Origin: Bordetella parapertussis
Lineage (GTDB): Bacteria; Pseudomonadota; Gammaproteobacteria; Burkholderiales; Burkholderiaceae_D
DNA length: 64,000 bases
Direction of reading: 5' to 3'
Assembly (NCBI GenBank): GCA_945866125.1
Contig: CAMBFZ010000007.1
Location: 1-64,000, forward strand
Below the pieces are notes generated by a model. The model was not told where the DNA came from, did not search any database, and saw nothing but the letters and a program-made list of their open reading frames with translations. The translations under genes were made by a program, and so were the position numbers. This document shows, one piece after another, positions 52,423 to 61,624 of this stretch. The first letter of the stretch is position 1. Every line of letters starts with the position of its first letter.

Positions 52423-53183
52423 ACTAGTGGTTCCTGACGTTGCGGTTCGGCGTACAACAATCCTGCACCGTAGTAGGCCTGAATTTTTTCTTCTTCAAGC
52501 ATCGTCACCTGATCCGGCGTCCGATGCGCCGGTACGTCGGCAAACTGATGCGCCAGGATCGCGTGGACTTGCACATCGTGACTGCCGATGCGCGCAAAAT
52601 TGATCGGCAGCAGCACCGTGTGGCTCGATCCGGCGAGTTTGACTTCGATGTAGCGGAACAGCATCTCCGAGCGGTCAACCCACAGCTCGTTGACGGTGCC
52701 AGCGACTTCGCCGTCGCCACCCAGAACAGTCAGGCCGCGCGGATCGTCATCTTGTGCAGCGACGCCAAATTCGGCATCGGCGCGCAGCGGCACAATTTTG
52801 GGTGCGCCTTCGAGCGTGAGCTCGGCGACATCGGCGCGGTTGGCCCAGGCACCGGGACCTACCCCGGCTAACAACGGATTGCCGGTTGGCTCGAGTGGCG
52901 CGCCCAGCCAGCGATGGCGTGGCACGGCTTGCACAAATTCAGGTGGTTGAATCGGGCCCGGCACCTGCACTTCGTGGCCGTTGGCGAGCTTGTAGGTGAC
53001 CGGGCTTGGGATCGGCGGCCAGCCTTCCATTTGCACTGGCGGGTTGCGACCCGAATCCAGCGGATAGCCTTCACGATGATTTTCGCGCAGCAGATAGTAG
53101 ATCAGCCCGAAAAAGAAAAACCAGAACGCATACAGCACGAGCTGGGCTACGTCGACGTATTGGGTAATGGCGCCTGTTTCCAT
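52419..53183 (-). CDS. puhA: Reaction centre H subunit
   Basis: Caps the cytoplasmic face of PufL-PufM and tunes proton uptake to QB. The 254-residue protein has one N-terminal helix (AQLVLYAFWFFFFGLIYYLL) preceded by METGAITQYVDV, then LRENHREGYPLDSG and a PRC-barrel domain (GTVNELWVDRSEMLFRYIEV). A GGAGA ribosome site precedes it. It lies 26 bp downstream of lhaA. Confidence 0.96.
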   Translation of the reverse strand: METGAITQYVDVAQLVLYAFWFFFFGLIYYLLRENHREGYPLDSGRNPPVQMEGWPPIPSPVTYKLANGHEVQVPGPIQPPEFVQAVPRHRWLGAPLEPTGNPLLAGVGPGAWANRADVAELTLEGAPKIVPLRADAEFGVAAQDDDPRGLTVLGGDGEVAGTVNELWVDRSEMLFRYIEVKLAGSSHTVLLPINFARIGSHDVQVHAILAHQFADVPAHRTPDQVTMLEEEKIQAYYGAGLLYAEPQRQEPLV

Positions 53184-53209
53184 GGTGCGTCTCCTTCTTC
53201 ACAAATGGC

Positions 53210-54649
53210 TTAGCCGGGGAATTCGGCCAGCCCAAATCGCGGTTTGTGTTCATCGGCCTGATTGACACGGCGCCGCACCAGCGGCCCGATGGCAATCAAC
53301 ACCACGAACAAAAGATAAATTTCTATGTGATACACAAAGCTATAACCCGTCACCGGCGAGGCCAGGCTGCTGCCCAGCCAACCCGCGGTGGCGAGAAATT
53401 CAACGCCGTCTTTGATCAGTCCGCCAGCGGCAACCGACAAACCCGCAGCGGTCGCCTGCACGCCACCCCACGCCCCCAGCGCCATGCCCGCATCGTCGCC
53501 CTGCTGCAGCGCCATCGCCATGGTCAGCGTGCCGACCGAAAACAGACCGCCACCCAGACCAATAAGCACCGCGCCGGCACGAAACAGATTCGGCGCCTCA
53601 AGCGGCGCAGAAAAAATCACCATCGCAAAGGCCGGCAAACCAACGACTGCACCGGCGGCGGCCAGTCGGCAGGCGTCAACCCCGCGCGTCAATAACTTTG
53701 CTGCCAGCCCGAACGCCACCAGGGCGCCGGCTGCTGTCAGTGCCGTGAGCACGCTCGTGGCGCCGACATTGAGATGCAAAATCTGGCCGCCATAGGGCTC
53801 TAAAATAATGTCCTGCATATTGAACGCGCAGGTGCCCAGCCCCACCGTCCACAAAAATCGTCGTACGCCCGGCTGGCTGATAAAGGCGCGCCAGCGTGGC
53901 CCGAAATCGGCGCGCTCCTGGGTCAGGCGCGCTTTGGCGCGATCCGGGTTGCGTGCTTCTTGTTTCCACAAGGCCGACAAATTGAGCCAGGCCACCATCA
54001 ACGCTGCGCCCTGCACCACTTGAATTAGTCGCAGCGGACTAAAGTCCGTCAGCAACCAGCCAAACACAGCGCCGCTGCCAACCAATCCCAAGAGCAGCAT
54101 GGTGTACATCAGCGCCACCACGCGCGGCCGGTTTTGTGGTGTGGCCAGATCCGACGCCAAAGCCAGGCCCGCAGTCTGTGTCACTTGCATCCCCGCGCCC
54201 ACCAGCAAAAAAGCCAGTCCCGCACCGATGCGTCCAACCCACGCCATGCCTGGCTGCGGCTCCGACAAGGCCAGCAACGCAAACGGCATAATGGAAAGTC
54301 CACCAAAAAGCAGCAGGCTACCCATCCACAAATACGGCAAACGCCGCAAGCCCAGCGGCGAGCGATGCGTGTCCGAGCGAAATCCAATCAAAGCCCGCAG
54401 CGGCGCAAATACCAGCGGCAGCGCCACGCCCAGCGCCACCCACCAGGCCGGCACACCAAGCTCGACAATCATCACCCGGTTGAGCGTCCCCACCAGCAGC
54501 GCCGTCGCCAGACCGATCGCCAGCTGAAACAAAGACAGCCGCAACAGGCGTGACAAAGGCAACTCCGCTGTTGCCACATCGGCAAAAGGCATCCATTGCG
54601 TGCCCAGCGAGGACAACATTTTTCGAGAAACCTGGTGCAGCAGCTTCAT
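53210..54649 (-). CDS. lhaA: LH1 assembly protein LhaA (PucC family)
   Basis: Twelve-span PucC-family protein of 479 residues required for LH1 assembly. GTLNRVMIVELGVPAWWVAL near residues 53-72 is shared with the other family member at 7373-8704. LVGAGMQVTQTAGLALASDLA and DGVEFLATAGWLGSS are also typical. ATG 54649 was chosen over the TTG two codons upstream. First gene of the lhaA-puhABC-crtIB arm, with a PpsR-type promoter just upstream. Confidence 0.92.
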   Translation of the reverse strand: MKLLHQVSRKMLSSLGTQWMPFADVATAELPLSRLLRLSLFQLAIGLATALLVGTLNRVMIVELGVPAWWVALGVALPLVFAPLRALIGFRSDTHRSPLGLRRLPYLWMGSLLLFGGLSIMPFALLALSEPQPGMAWVGRIGAGLAFLLVGAGMQVTQTAGLALASDLATPQNRPRVVALMYTMLLLGLVGSGAVFGWLLTDFSPLRLIQVVQGAALMVAWLNLSALWKQEARNPDRAKARLTQERADFGPRWRAFISQPGVRRFLWTVGLGTCAFNMQDIILEPYGGQILHLNVGATSVLTALTAAGALVAFGLAAKLLTRGVDACRLAAAGAVVGLPAFAMVIFSAPLEAPNLFRAGAVLIGLGGGLFSVGTLTMAMALQQGDDAGMALGAWGGVQATAAGLSVAAGGLIKDGVEFLATAGWLGSSLASPVTGYSFVYHIEIYLLFVVLIAIGPLVRRRVNQADEHKPRFGLAEFPG

Positions 54650-54696
54650 AGGCAATGCCCCTACCGGGGCGCGGCGGCCGTAGTGTTCATGCTTGC

Positions 54697-54762
54697 ACTC
54701 TAAAATGCACCGGTAAAACTGTCAACTAAACTTTACGTCCATTTTGTAACAAGTAATTGACA
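54697..54762 (-). promoter_or_regulatory. PpsR-type double operator and lhaA promoter
   Basis: A perfect TGT-N12-ACA site (54745-54762) and a near match (TGT-N12-ACG, 54720-54737) are 7 bp apart. Read towards lhaA, the inner site ends in TTGACA (54725-54720), and TAGAGT (54702-54697) follows after 17 bp, 48 bp before the lhaA start. Read the other way, the outer site ends in TTGACA (54757-54762), a possible -35 box for a plus-strand transcript. Confidence 0.7.
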
Positions 54763-54791
54763 GAATGGCGCAAGGCGCGCATTCTTCAAGC

Positions 54792-54864
54792 TCGCGCCTT
54801 AGCGGGTGCGAAATAGAGCAAATAGCACTATCTCCTCTCCAGGCGCCTTCGGGCGCCTTTTTTT
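54792..54864 (+). ncRNA. Candidate small RNA under a PpsR operator
   Basis: A plus-strand region of about 73 nt starting downstream of TTGACA (54757-54762), with a weak -10 CATTCT at 54780-54785, and ending in a Rho-independent terminator. No plus-strand protein gene ends within 6 kb upstream and argS has its own TATAAT, so the terminator needs another transcript. A C/U-rich stretch (TATCTCCTCTCC, 54830-54841) just before the hairpin is complementary to ribosome-binding sites. The promoter is weak and the ends are estimates. Confidence 0.4.
54841..54864 (+). terminator. Rho-independent terminator upstream of argS
   Basis: AGGCGCC (54841-54847) and GGCGCCT (54852-54858) form a 7-bp GC-rich stem with a TTCG loop, followed by a run of seven T (54858-54864). 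The T-run is on the plus strand only, so it ends a plus-strand transcript. Confidence 0.85.
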
Positions 54865-54912
54865 CTTGGCTGTCGGCAGGTCGGTCGGTGCGGCGCGCGC
54901 AGTGCCAGCCGG

Positions 54913-54918
54913 TATAAT
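54913..54918 (+). promoter_or_regulatory. Probable argS -10 box
   Basis: A consensus TATAAT lies 52 bp before the argS ATG and after the terminator. The matching -35 position (GCGGCG, 54890-54895) is poor, so promoter strength is uncertain. Confidence 0.5.
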
Positions 54919-54969
54919 CTGGCCTTTTGCGCGTGGCGGCCCAGCGCCCGGCAACACTCCAGAACCCTC

Positions 54970-56706
54970 ATGCCAGCCCAACACAAAGCGCAGATCGCCT
55001 CTTTATTTTCGCAAGCCCTGACCCCGCTGCTGGCCGGTACCGACGTGCCGGTCCCGGTCATTACGCTGGAGCGCCCGCGGGATCCGACGCATGGCGACAT
55101 GGCGTGCAATATCGCCATGCAGCTCGCCAAGCCCTTGAAAAAAAATCCACGCGAGCTCGCGCAGGCGATTGTGGATGCGGTGCTGGCCAATCCGGCGCGC
55201 GTCGGATTGATCGACGCCATCGAGCTCGCCGGCCCCGGTTTTATCAACTTGCGGGTGGCGAGGGCGATTAAACAATCCATCATCAAGCGCGTGCTGCAAG
55301 ACGCGGCCTGCTACGGCAAGACCAACGACGGTGCCGGCCATCAGGTCCTGGTCGAATTTGTCTCAGCTAACCCAACTGGCCCGTTGCATGTCGGGCACGG
55401 GCGTCAGGGAGCGCTGGGCGACGCCATGTCGGCGCTACTCGAAGCGCAGGGCTATGCGGTCTTGCGCGAGTTTTATTACAACGACGCTGGCGTGCAAATC
55501 GCCACGCTGGCGGCCTCGGTGCAGGCGCGTGCGCAGGGTAAAAAACCAGGCGACGCTGACTGGCCCGAGTCGGCCTACAACGGCGACTACATTGCGGATA
55601 TTGCCGCGGACTTTCTTGCCAAAAAAACGGTCTCGGCGGCCAATGGCGAACCGGTCACTGGGAGCGGTGATCTCAATGATATTGAATCGATTCGGCGTTT
55701 TGCCGTCACCTATCTGCGTCATGAGCAGGATCTTGATTTGCAGGCGTTCGGTGTGCGCTTCGATAATTATTATCTCGAGTCGTCGCTCTACACCGAGGGC
55801 AAGGTTGCCGCGACGGTGGCGGCGCTGATTGCGGCCGGCAAGACCTACGAGCAGGATGGCGCACTCTGGCTCAGAAGCACCGATTATGGTGACGATAAAG
55901 ACCGTGTCATGCGCAAGTCCGATGGCAGCTTTACGTATTTTGTGCCGGACGTTGCGTATCACATCACCAAGTGGCAGCGCGGTTTTGAAAAAGTCATCAA
56001 TGTGCAAGGCAGTGACCATCACGGCACGATTGCGCGCGTGCGGGCTGGCCTGCAGGCAGTCGGGATGGGGATACCGTTGGGCTATCCGGATTACGTGCTG
56101 CACAAAATGGTCACTGTGATGAAAAATGGGGAAGAGGTCAAAATCTCCAAGCGCGCTGGCTCGTATGTGACGCTGCGCGATCTGATCGAATGGTCGGCCG
56201 GTGATGCGGTGGACGCCAATGGTCAGCGTGATCTGACCCGGGGCCGTGATGCGGTGCGTTTTTTCCTCATCTCACGCAAGGCCGACACTGAGTTTGTGTT
56301 TGATGTCGATCTGGCGCTGGCGCAATCGGACGAAAATCCGGTCTACTACGTACAGTATGCGCATGCGCGCATCTGCTCGGTATTGGCGCAGTGGGGCGGC
56401 GACGCAGCGGTCTTGCATGATGTCGATCCGGCGCCTTTGGTGGCGCCGCGCGAGGCGTCCTTGCTGGCCAAATTGGCCGAGTATCCCGAGGCACTCAAAA
56501 AAGCGATGGAAGAACTCGGCCCGCATCAGGTTGCGTTTTATTTGCGTGATCTGGCAGGTGAATTACATAGCTACTACAATGCAGAGCGGGTGCTGGTTGA
56601 CGACGTCGCGCTCAAGATGGCCCGACTGAGTTTATTGTTGGCGACCCGGCAGGTACTGCAGAACGGACTCGAACTGATCGGTGTATCGGCGCCGTCGAGA
56701 ATGTGA
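54970..56706 (+). CDS. argS: Arginyl-tRNA synthetase
   Basis: Class I aminoacyl-tRNA synthetase charging tRNA-Arg. The 578 residues hold the HIGH signature as HVGH within SANPTGPLHVGHGRQGALGD near 131-150, KISKRAGS in place of KMSKS, and the C-terminal anticodon-binding helical domain with GVSAPSRM at the end. It marks the right border of the photosynthesis cluster and starts a housekeeping run that continues with the SPOR protein and dsbA. Confidence 0.96.
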   Translation: MPAQHKAQIASLFSQALTPLLAGTDVPVPVITLERPRDPTHGDMACNIAMQLAKPLKKNPRELAQAIVDAVLANPARVGLIDAIELAGPGFINLRVARAIKQSIIKRVLQDAACYGKTNDGAGHQVLVEFVSANPTGPLHVGHGRQGALGDAMSALLEAQGYAVLREFYYNDAGVQIATLAASVQARAQGKKPGDADWPESAYNGDYIADIAADFLAKKTVSAANGEPVTGSGDLNDIESIRRFAVTYLRHEQDLDLQAFGVRFDNYYLESSLYTEGKVAATVAALIAAGKTYEQDGALWLRSTDYGDDKDRVMRKSDGSFTYFVPDVAYHITKWQRGFEKVINVQGSDHHGTIARVRAGLQAVGMGIPLGYPDYVLHKMVTVMKNGEEVKISKRAGSYVTLRDLIEWSAGDAVDANGQRDLTRGRDAVRFFLISRKADTEFVFDVDLALAQSDENPVYYVQYAHARICSVLAQWGGDAAVLHDVDPAPLVAPREASLLAKLAEYPEALKKAMEELGPHQVAFYLRDLAGELHSYYNAERVLVDDVALKMARLSLLLATRQVLQNGLELIGVSAPSRM

Positions 56707-56741
56707 TCGCGCTGTTATCAATCAAGGTTGGCGGAAAAAGT

Positions 56742-57461
56742 ATGCGCAGGTTTGATTTTTATGCAAAGCGTCAGGCCGGTGGTACGGTGACGGGTCTTAT
56801 TGTCGGCTTGATTATTGGCTTGTCAATTGCGGTGGTAGTTGGCTTGACGATCATGAAAATGCCGCTGCCCTTTGTCGACAGGCTGGGCAAACAAAGCGAG
56901 CCCGCCGGCGAGCTGGGTGATCCGAACAAAACCATGCCGGGTGGGGCACGTGAGCGGCGCGAGCGGCTTGCCGACGAGGACGCCGGCGCCGACGCGACCA
57001 GTCCGGCCACTGGTGTGGCGGCAAAAAAACTGCCGGAGCCATTGACTGAACCTGCGGCAACCATCGAGAGTGTGATCAAGAGCAGAACGGCGGCCACGGA
57101 GCGTGCGGCGTCTGAAAAAAATGTGGCGACCCCAACGGCCCCACCGCCACCGCCACCCACACCGTCATCTTCGCCCACCGCTGCCACCGCCGCCACGCCG
57201 TCGACAGCGGCAGCGAACGACGAAAAATTTACGTATTATTTGCAAGCCGGAGCGTTTCGTGAAATTGCCGACGCCGAAAATACCAAGGCCAAACTAGCCT
57301 TGCTGGGGGTGGCGGCAACGGTAGCGGAGCGGCGCTCCGAATTAGGCTCGCTGTTTCGCGTGCGCATCGGCCCCTTTACTGAGGTAGAGGCTATGAATCG
57401 TGCCCGCAGCCGGCTTTCTGACAATGGCGTCGATGCAGCGGTCGTACGCGTACCCAAATAA
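56742..57461 (+). CDS. SPOR-domain membrane protein
   Basis: A 239-residue inner-membrane protein: basic N-terminus, one helix (GGTVTGLIVGLIIGLSIAVV), a long Pro/Ala/Thr-rich periplasmic linker including a run of prolines, and a C-terminal SPOR domain of about 70 residues (FTYYLQAGAFREIADAEN onward, FRVRIGPFTEVEAMNRARS) that binds denuded septal peptidoglycan. ATG 56742 was preferred over GTG 56703, which overlaps argS. FtsN-like in layout but the role is not proven. Confidence 0.85.
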   Translation: MRRFDFYAKRQAGGTVTGLIVGLIIGLSIAVVVGLTIMKMPLPFVDRLGKQSEPAGELGDPNKTMPGGARERRERLADEDAGADATSPATGVAAKKLPEPLTEPAATIESVIKSRTAATERAASEKNVATPTAPPPPPPTPSSSPTAATAATPSTAAANDEKFTYYLQAGAFREIADAENTKAKLALLGVAATVAERRSELGSLFRVRIGPFTEVEAMNRARSRLSDNGVDAAVVRVPK

Positions 57462-57494
57462 CTCACGCTGAATCATCGTAAAAAAGGAATCACC

Positions 57495-58151
57495 ATGCGT
57501 CTGCTACAACGTTTGTTTGCCATTGCCTGTTTTGGCCTCATTGCACTGAGTGCAACCGCGGGTCCTGCTAATCCCGTTGAAGGAGTCGAGTATCAGCGAC
57601 TGTCGCGTGCCCAGCCAACGGATGCGGGCAATAAAATCGAAGTACTCGAATTTTTTTGGTACGGCTGTCCGCATTGTTTTGCGTTTGAGCCGCAGCTGGC
57701 CGAGTGGGCAAAAAAACGCGGGGACCTCATCACCTTCAAGCGTATTCCGGTGGTGTTTCGTGAGTCCTTTGTGCCGCAGCAAAAACTCTATTACGCGCTC
57801 GAGGCCATGGGTAAGGTCGACCCTGTCCATCGGGCCGTGTTTGATGCCATTCATGTCGGTCATGTGCGTCTGGATAAAGAAGACAGCATTTTTGATTTTG
57901 TCGAAAAGCAGGGCGTTGACCGCAAAAAATTCATTGAAGTTTTTAATTCATTCAGCGTGCAGTCCAAGGTAGGTCGGGTGCCGCAATTGCAGCAGGCTTA
58001 CAACCTTGAGAGTGTGCCCACCATTGCCGTTGGCGGCCGCTTTATTACCTCCCCCGCGATGGTCGGTGCATCGCTGCGCGGACAATCCGAGCAGGCCATG
58101 CATGCAGCCACACTGCAAGTGATCGACACCCTCATCTTGAAAGCAAAATAA
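57495..58151 (+). CDS. dsbA: Thiol:disulfide interchange protein DsbA
   Basis: Periplasmic oxidase that introduces disulfides. The 218-residue precursor has a signal peptide (about 1-22), the thioredoxin-fold active site CPHC at residues 58-61 (FFWYGCPHCFAFEP) and the cis-proline region ESVPTIAVGG. It lies 33 bp after the SPOR gene. DsbA also supplies oxidised cysteines for cytochrome c maturation, but its place in the housekeeping run suggests a general role. Confidence 0.93.
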   Translation: MRLLQRLFAIACFGLIALSATAGPANPVEGVEYQRLSRAQPTDAGNKIEVLEFFWYGCPHCFAFEPQLAEWAKKRGDLITFKRIPVVFRESFVPQQKLYYALEAMGKVDPVHRAVFDAIHVGHVRLDKEDSIFDFVEKQGVDRKKFIEVFNSFSVQSKVGRVPQLQQAYNLESVPTIAVGGRFITSPAMVGASLRGQSEQAMHAATLQVIDTLILKAK

Positions 58152-58154
58152 GCC

Positions 58155-58979
58155 GTGACGGTGTCTGCCGCGCCGGCGCAACGTGTTTTTATTACGGGCG
58201 CTTCAAGCGGCCTTGGTGCGGCACTCGCGCGGGAGTACGCCGCACAGGGCGCGCAGCTTGGATTGCTCGCCCGTCGTGCCGATAGGCTGGCCGCCTTAGT
58301 GGCCACCTTACCGAATGCCGGGCTCCACCACTGCTATGCCGTTGATGTCAATGATCATGCCGCATTGGCCGCGGCGGCCAATGATTTTTTAGGGCAGGCT
58401 GGTGGCATTGACATCGTCATTGCTAATGCGGGGGTGTCCTACGGCACGCTGACTGAGCGCGGTGCTGATTTGCCGGTGTTTGAGCAGATTATCGCGACTA
58501 ATTTATTGGCCACCGTGGCCACCTTTGCGCCGTTCATTGCGGCTATGCGGGCACAGGCAGCAAGCGGTCAGTCTCACTTGCGGCTGGTTGGTATCGCGAG
58601 TGTGGCCGGGGTGCGCGGGCTGCCCGGTGCCGAGGCCTATAGCGCATCCAAAGCGGCCGTCATTAGCTATTGCGAATCTTTGCGGATTGAAATGCGTCGT
58701 TACGGCATTCGGGTCGTGACGCTCTTGCCTGGCTATATCGATACCCCGATGACGCAGGTGAACACCTATGCGATGCCCTTCCTGATGCCTGCTGCACGCT
58801 TCGCTGCCCAGGCGCGTCGCGTGATTGCCGCGGGTCACAGCTATGCCGTCATTCCATGGCAAATGCGTGGCGTGTCATGGCTGCTGCGCTTGTTGCCCAA
58901 TGCGCTCTACGATGCCTTGTTTGCGCGCGCGCCTTACAAAGCCAGCAAGGCCGAGCAGGCTTCGTTGCCGGGGTCATAG
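58155..58979 (+). CDS. Short-chain dehydrogenase/reductase
   Basis: A 274-residue classical SDR: TGASSGLGAALA near 14-25 binds NAD(P), NAGVSYG follows, and the active site is VGIASVAG with YSASK near 160-164. The C-terminal part has a hydrophobic stretch (GVSWLLRLLPNALYDALFAR), as in membrane-associated SDRs. GTG start 3 bp after the dsbA stop. Substrate unknown. Confidence 0.85.
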   Translation: MTVSAAPAQRVFITGASSGLGAALAREYAAQGAQLGLLARRADRLAALVATLPNAGLHHCYAVDVNDHAALAAAANDFLGQAGGIDIVIANAGVSYGTLTERGADLPVFEQIIATNLLATVATFAPFIAAMRAQAASGQSHLRLVGIASVAGVRGLPGAEAYSASKAAVISYCESLRIEMRRYGIRVVTLLPGYIDTPMTQVNTYAMPFLMPAARFAAQARRVIAAGHSYAVIPWQMRGVSWLLRLLPNALYDALFARAPYKASKAEQASLPGS

Positions 58980-58981
58980 CG

Positions 58982-59782
58982 GTGTGGCGTGATGCGGCGG
59001 GCACAGCGCACACAGCTGTCGATCCGGCGGCGCCCGTGCGTATTGTTTCACTGGTGCCATCCATCACGGAGTTACTCTGCGAATTAGGTTTAGCGGCGCA
59101 GCTTGTTGGGCGTACCGGCTTTTGCATTCATCCCGCCGCCAGCGTGGCGGGCATTCCTAAAATTGGCGGTACCAAAGACGTCAACATCGATAAAATTCGC
59201 GCACTTGCGCCCACGCATCTGGTGGTCAATATCGATGAAAATGAAAAGCCTACCGTGGACGCGCTGGCTGCATTTATTCCGCAGATAATCGTCACCCATC
59301 CGGTGGCACCCATCGATAATCTGGCCCTCTATCGTCTGCTTGGTGGCATCTTCAGCGGCATCTTTGGTGTTCAAGCGCGGGCGCACACGTTGTGCACGCA
59401 ATTCGAGCGCGCGATGGCCGCCTTGCAGGCCCAATCCCATGGGCCGGCGCAGCGGGTGCTGTATTGCATCTGGCAAGATCCGTGGATGACGGTGTCGCGG
59501 GATACTTATATTGCACAAATGCTGGCCTTGATCGGTTGGCAGCAATGGCAAAGTCCGTTAGCGCGGCGCTATCCCGACTTCACCTGGGATGACGCGATGC
59601 TGGCTGAAATTGATCTGGTGTTGTTGTCCAGCGAGCCTTATCGTTTTACCGATGCGCATGTCGATGCGCTGGAAAAACAGATTGGTAAACCGGTGATATT
59701 GGTCGATGGCGAGATGCTGTCTTGGTATGGCAGCCGAGCGATTGAGGGGCTGGCTTATTTGTCATCGTTGCCCGAGCATTGA
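58982..59782 (+). CDS. BtuF-like helical-backbone metal/cobalamin receptor
   Basis: About 266 residues of the class III periplasmic binding fold: PVRIVSLVPSITELLCELGL at the N-terminus, VGRTGFCIHP, GGTKDVNIDKIRALAPTHLV and the C-terminal VLLSSEPYRFTDAHVDALEK. Members bind vitamin B12 or related ligands. GTG 58982, just after the SDR stop, gives a form without a signal peptide, which some family members share; longer starts would overlap the SDR gene. No permease or ATPase is adjacent. Confidence 0.75.
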   Translation: MWRDAAGTAHTAVDPAAPVRIVSLVPSITELLCELGLAAQLVGRTGFCIHPAASVAGIPKIGGTKDVNIDKIRALAPTHLVVNIDENEKPTVDALAAFIPQIIVTHPVAPIDNLALYRLLGGIFSGIFGVQARAHTLCTQFERAMAALQAQSHGPAQRVLYCIWQDPWMTVSRDTYIAQMLALIGWQQWQSPLARRYPDFTWDDAMLAEIDLVLLSSEPYRFTDAHVDALEKQIGKPVILVDGEMLSWYGSRAIEGLAYLSSLPEH

Positions 59783-59822
59783 ACACAATGGGCTGACGGC
59801 GTGCTGATACCGCGCTTACAAA

Positions 59823-60221
59823 TTATTTTTTTAAGCCCAGACGGACGAGAGTGCGCAAAAATTCTTCGGCAATCTGGCGATGATGTTCATCAAGTTTTTG
59901 CAGCCGCGATAAGAGCTTGGCGTCGCGTGGGCTAATTTGATTACTTTTACCTTCTCCGCCAGCGTCGCTTTCAACACTGCCGAAACGCAGCCAGTCGGCA
60001 GGCACGTCGAGCCAGCTAGCCAGTGCGCGAAGTTTTTCTTGTGTCGGGATGGATTCGCCTTGTAGCCACTTGCGCGCTGCATGTACTGTCACGGGATTAC
60101 CCTCAAAACGCACATTAAATTCACGTGCGAGTTGCGTCGGACTATCGGGAGAATATTCCGCATGGCGCAGCGCTTGTTGCAGGCGCTCGCTGAATAAAAG
60201 GCGTTCTTGAGTAGAATTCAT
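59823..60221 (-). CDS. XRE-type DNA-binding protein
   Basis: A 132-residue protein with an N-terminal helix-turn-helix: ERLQQALRHAEYSPDSPTQL, then VTVHAARKWLQGESIPTQEK, then LRALASWLDVPADWLRFG. A C-terminal helical tail (LLSRLQKLDEHHRQIAEEFL) probably dimerises it. Targets unknown. It is convergent with the receptor gene and has an AT-rich upstream region of 165 bp in which I see no gene. Confidence 0.7.
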   Translation of the reverse strand: MNSTQERLLFSERLQQALRHAEYSPDSPTQLAREFNVRFEGNPVTVHAARKWLQGESIPTQEKLRALASWLDVPADWLRFGSVESDAGGEGKSNQISPRDAKLLSRLQKLDEHHRQIAEEFLRTLVRLGLKK

Positions 60222-60386
60222 GCGCGGACTATTGCATGCTCTTAGTTAATAGTCAGTCTCCATAGCGCCTACTGCCAGTAAAAATATAAAAGTTGGAGTT
60301 TTAAAATCATTTTACGTTTCTTTTTTCGAGAAAAATTTGCCGAATGTTTGGTGGATTACTCTTTTGAAATGGGGCGCCAAATTTTT

Positions 60387-61472
60387 TTATGAAATTTTAT
60401 TGACACACGTGAAGCGAATCACCCCATCGTCACCCGTTTGACGCGTTAATTGACCGGCAAACCATAGCCGGTGTAAGTGCGCGAGCGCCTCACCCAGCGC
60501 AAAAGTTAATTGATGCATGTCTAGCGCCCGCGGAAACATGACGGGGACGATATCGGCTGCCGATTGCGGCGCGCTGCGGCAAGCAGCCAGCACCTCGGCC
60601 AAGCGTTCCGCATGGTGGTCGTTTAATTGCGTAATTCGGGTATGCAGACCGCGAAATGGTTTGCCGTGCGAAGGCAGCACCAGCGTATCGGCCGGTAAGG
60701 GCATGAATTTTTGCAAGGACTCAAGAAAAGCGCCGACCGCGTCGCCCTCTGGTTCAATCGCAAACACCGACACGTTGGTTGAAATGCGCGGCAGCACCAT
60801 ATCACCCGAAATCAGCACGCCTATCCTGTCGCAATACAAAGCTACATGTTCGGGCGAATGGCCAAAGCCCGTGATGATGTGCCACGACTGTCCATTGATC
60901 GAAAGGGATTTGCCGTCCTGCAAGCGGTGAAAATGCGCGGGCACCGCGGGTACCAGCGCGGGATAGTAATCTTTGCGTGCCTGCAGCTGCGCCTGCTGCT
61001 CGGGGTCAGTGAGGCCGTGACGAAGAAAATGCGGCGCCATTGACGGCCCGTCGGCGCCGGGCAACCCGGCTGACATCATGCGCGCGAACGCATACTCGCC
61101 AGCGGACATATAAAGCGGCACCTGCCAGCGGGTCGTGCAGAGCCAATTCGACAAGCCGACATGGTCGGGATGGCAATGCGTGGCGATCACGCGCAAGATC
61201 GGCAAGCCGTCGAGCTCGTCAGCAAAAATCTGCTCCCAGGCCGCGCGGGTGGCGTCGTTGCTGATGCCGCAGTCGACGATGGTCCAGCCGCGTTGCGGGC
61301 GGCCTTGTGCGTCCGGCTGTTCATCGGCCAGCAGCCACAAATTAATGTGGTTAAGGGCAAACGGCAGCCCCATGCGCAGCCAGCGCACACCGGGCGCGAC
61401 CTCCATCGTACGGCCCGATTCGGGCAGCGTGTCGGCAAAGGGATAAGTGAGTTGGCTCTCTAATGCATTCAT
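60387..61472 (-). CDS. Metallo-beta-lactamase fold hydrolase
   Basis: A 361-residue MBL-fold enzyme with the metal motif THCHPDH at residues 98-104, further ligand residues in GFGHSPEHVALY and ISGDMVLPR, and SHGKPFRGL. The C-terminal helical extension is of the LACTB2-like kind. Likely a thioesterase or hydrolase acting on an unknown ester; the neighbouring leucine-degradation genes hint at acyl-CoA or hydroxyacyl substrates, but it runs divergently. Confidence 0.75.
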   Translation of the reverse strand: MNALESQLTYPFADTLPESGRTMEVAPGVRWLRMGLPFALNHINLWLLADEQPDAQGRPQRGWTIVDCGISNDATRAAWEQIFADELDGLPILRVIATHCHPDHVGLSNWLCTTRWQVPLYMSAGEYAFARMMSAGLPGADGPSMAPHFLRHGLTDPEQQAQLQARKDYYPALVPAVPAHFHRLQDGKSLSINGQSWHIITGFGHSPEHVALYCDRIGVLISGDMVLPRISTNVSVFAIEPEGDAVGAFLESLQKFMPLPADTLVLPSHGKPFRGLHTRITQLNDHHAERLAEVLAACRSAPQSAADIVPVMFPRALDMHQLTFALGEALAHLHRLWFAGQLTRQTGDDGVIRFTCVNKIS

Positions 61473-61608
61473 GGGTCTGACCTAAGGACGGAGTGAGATG
61501 GTGGGGCAGGCTTGGGCTTGATTTCAAGATGGCAAAAGTGGACCATCCACTCTGCCAAAACCGGGGTTCCCATTTGCGGCGGGCCCGCCTACAATACCGG
61601 TTTACTTG

Positions 61609-61624
61609 ACGTTTACGTAAACGT
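61609..61624. promoter_or_regulatory. LiuR-type palindrome
   Basis: ACGTTTACGTAAACGT is a perfect 16-bp palindrome that begins inside a -35-like TTGACG (61606-61611) and lies 21 bp before the MerR-type gene. This fits a MerR-family operator placed within its own promoter; LiuR sites in proteobacteria are similar TTTACGTAAA palindromes. Confidence 0.7.
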
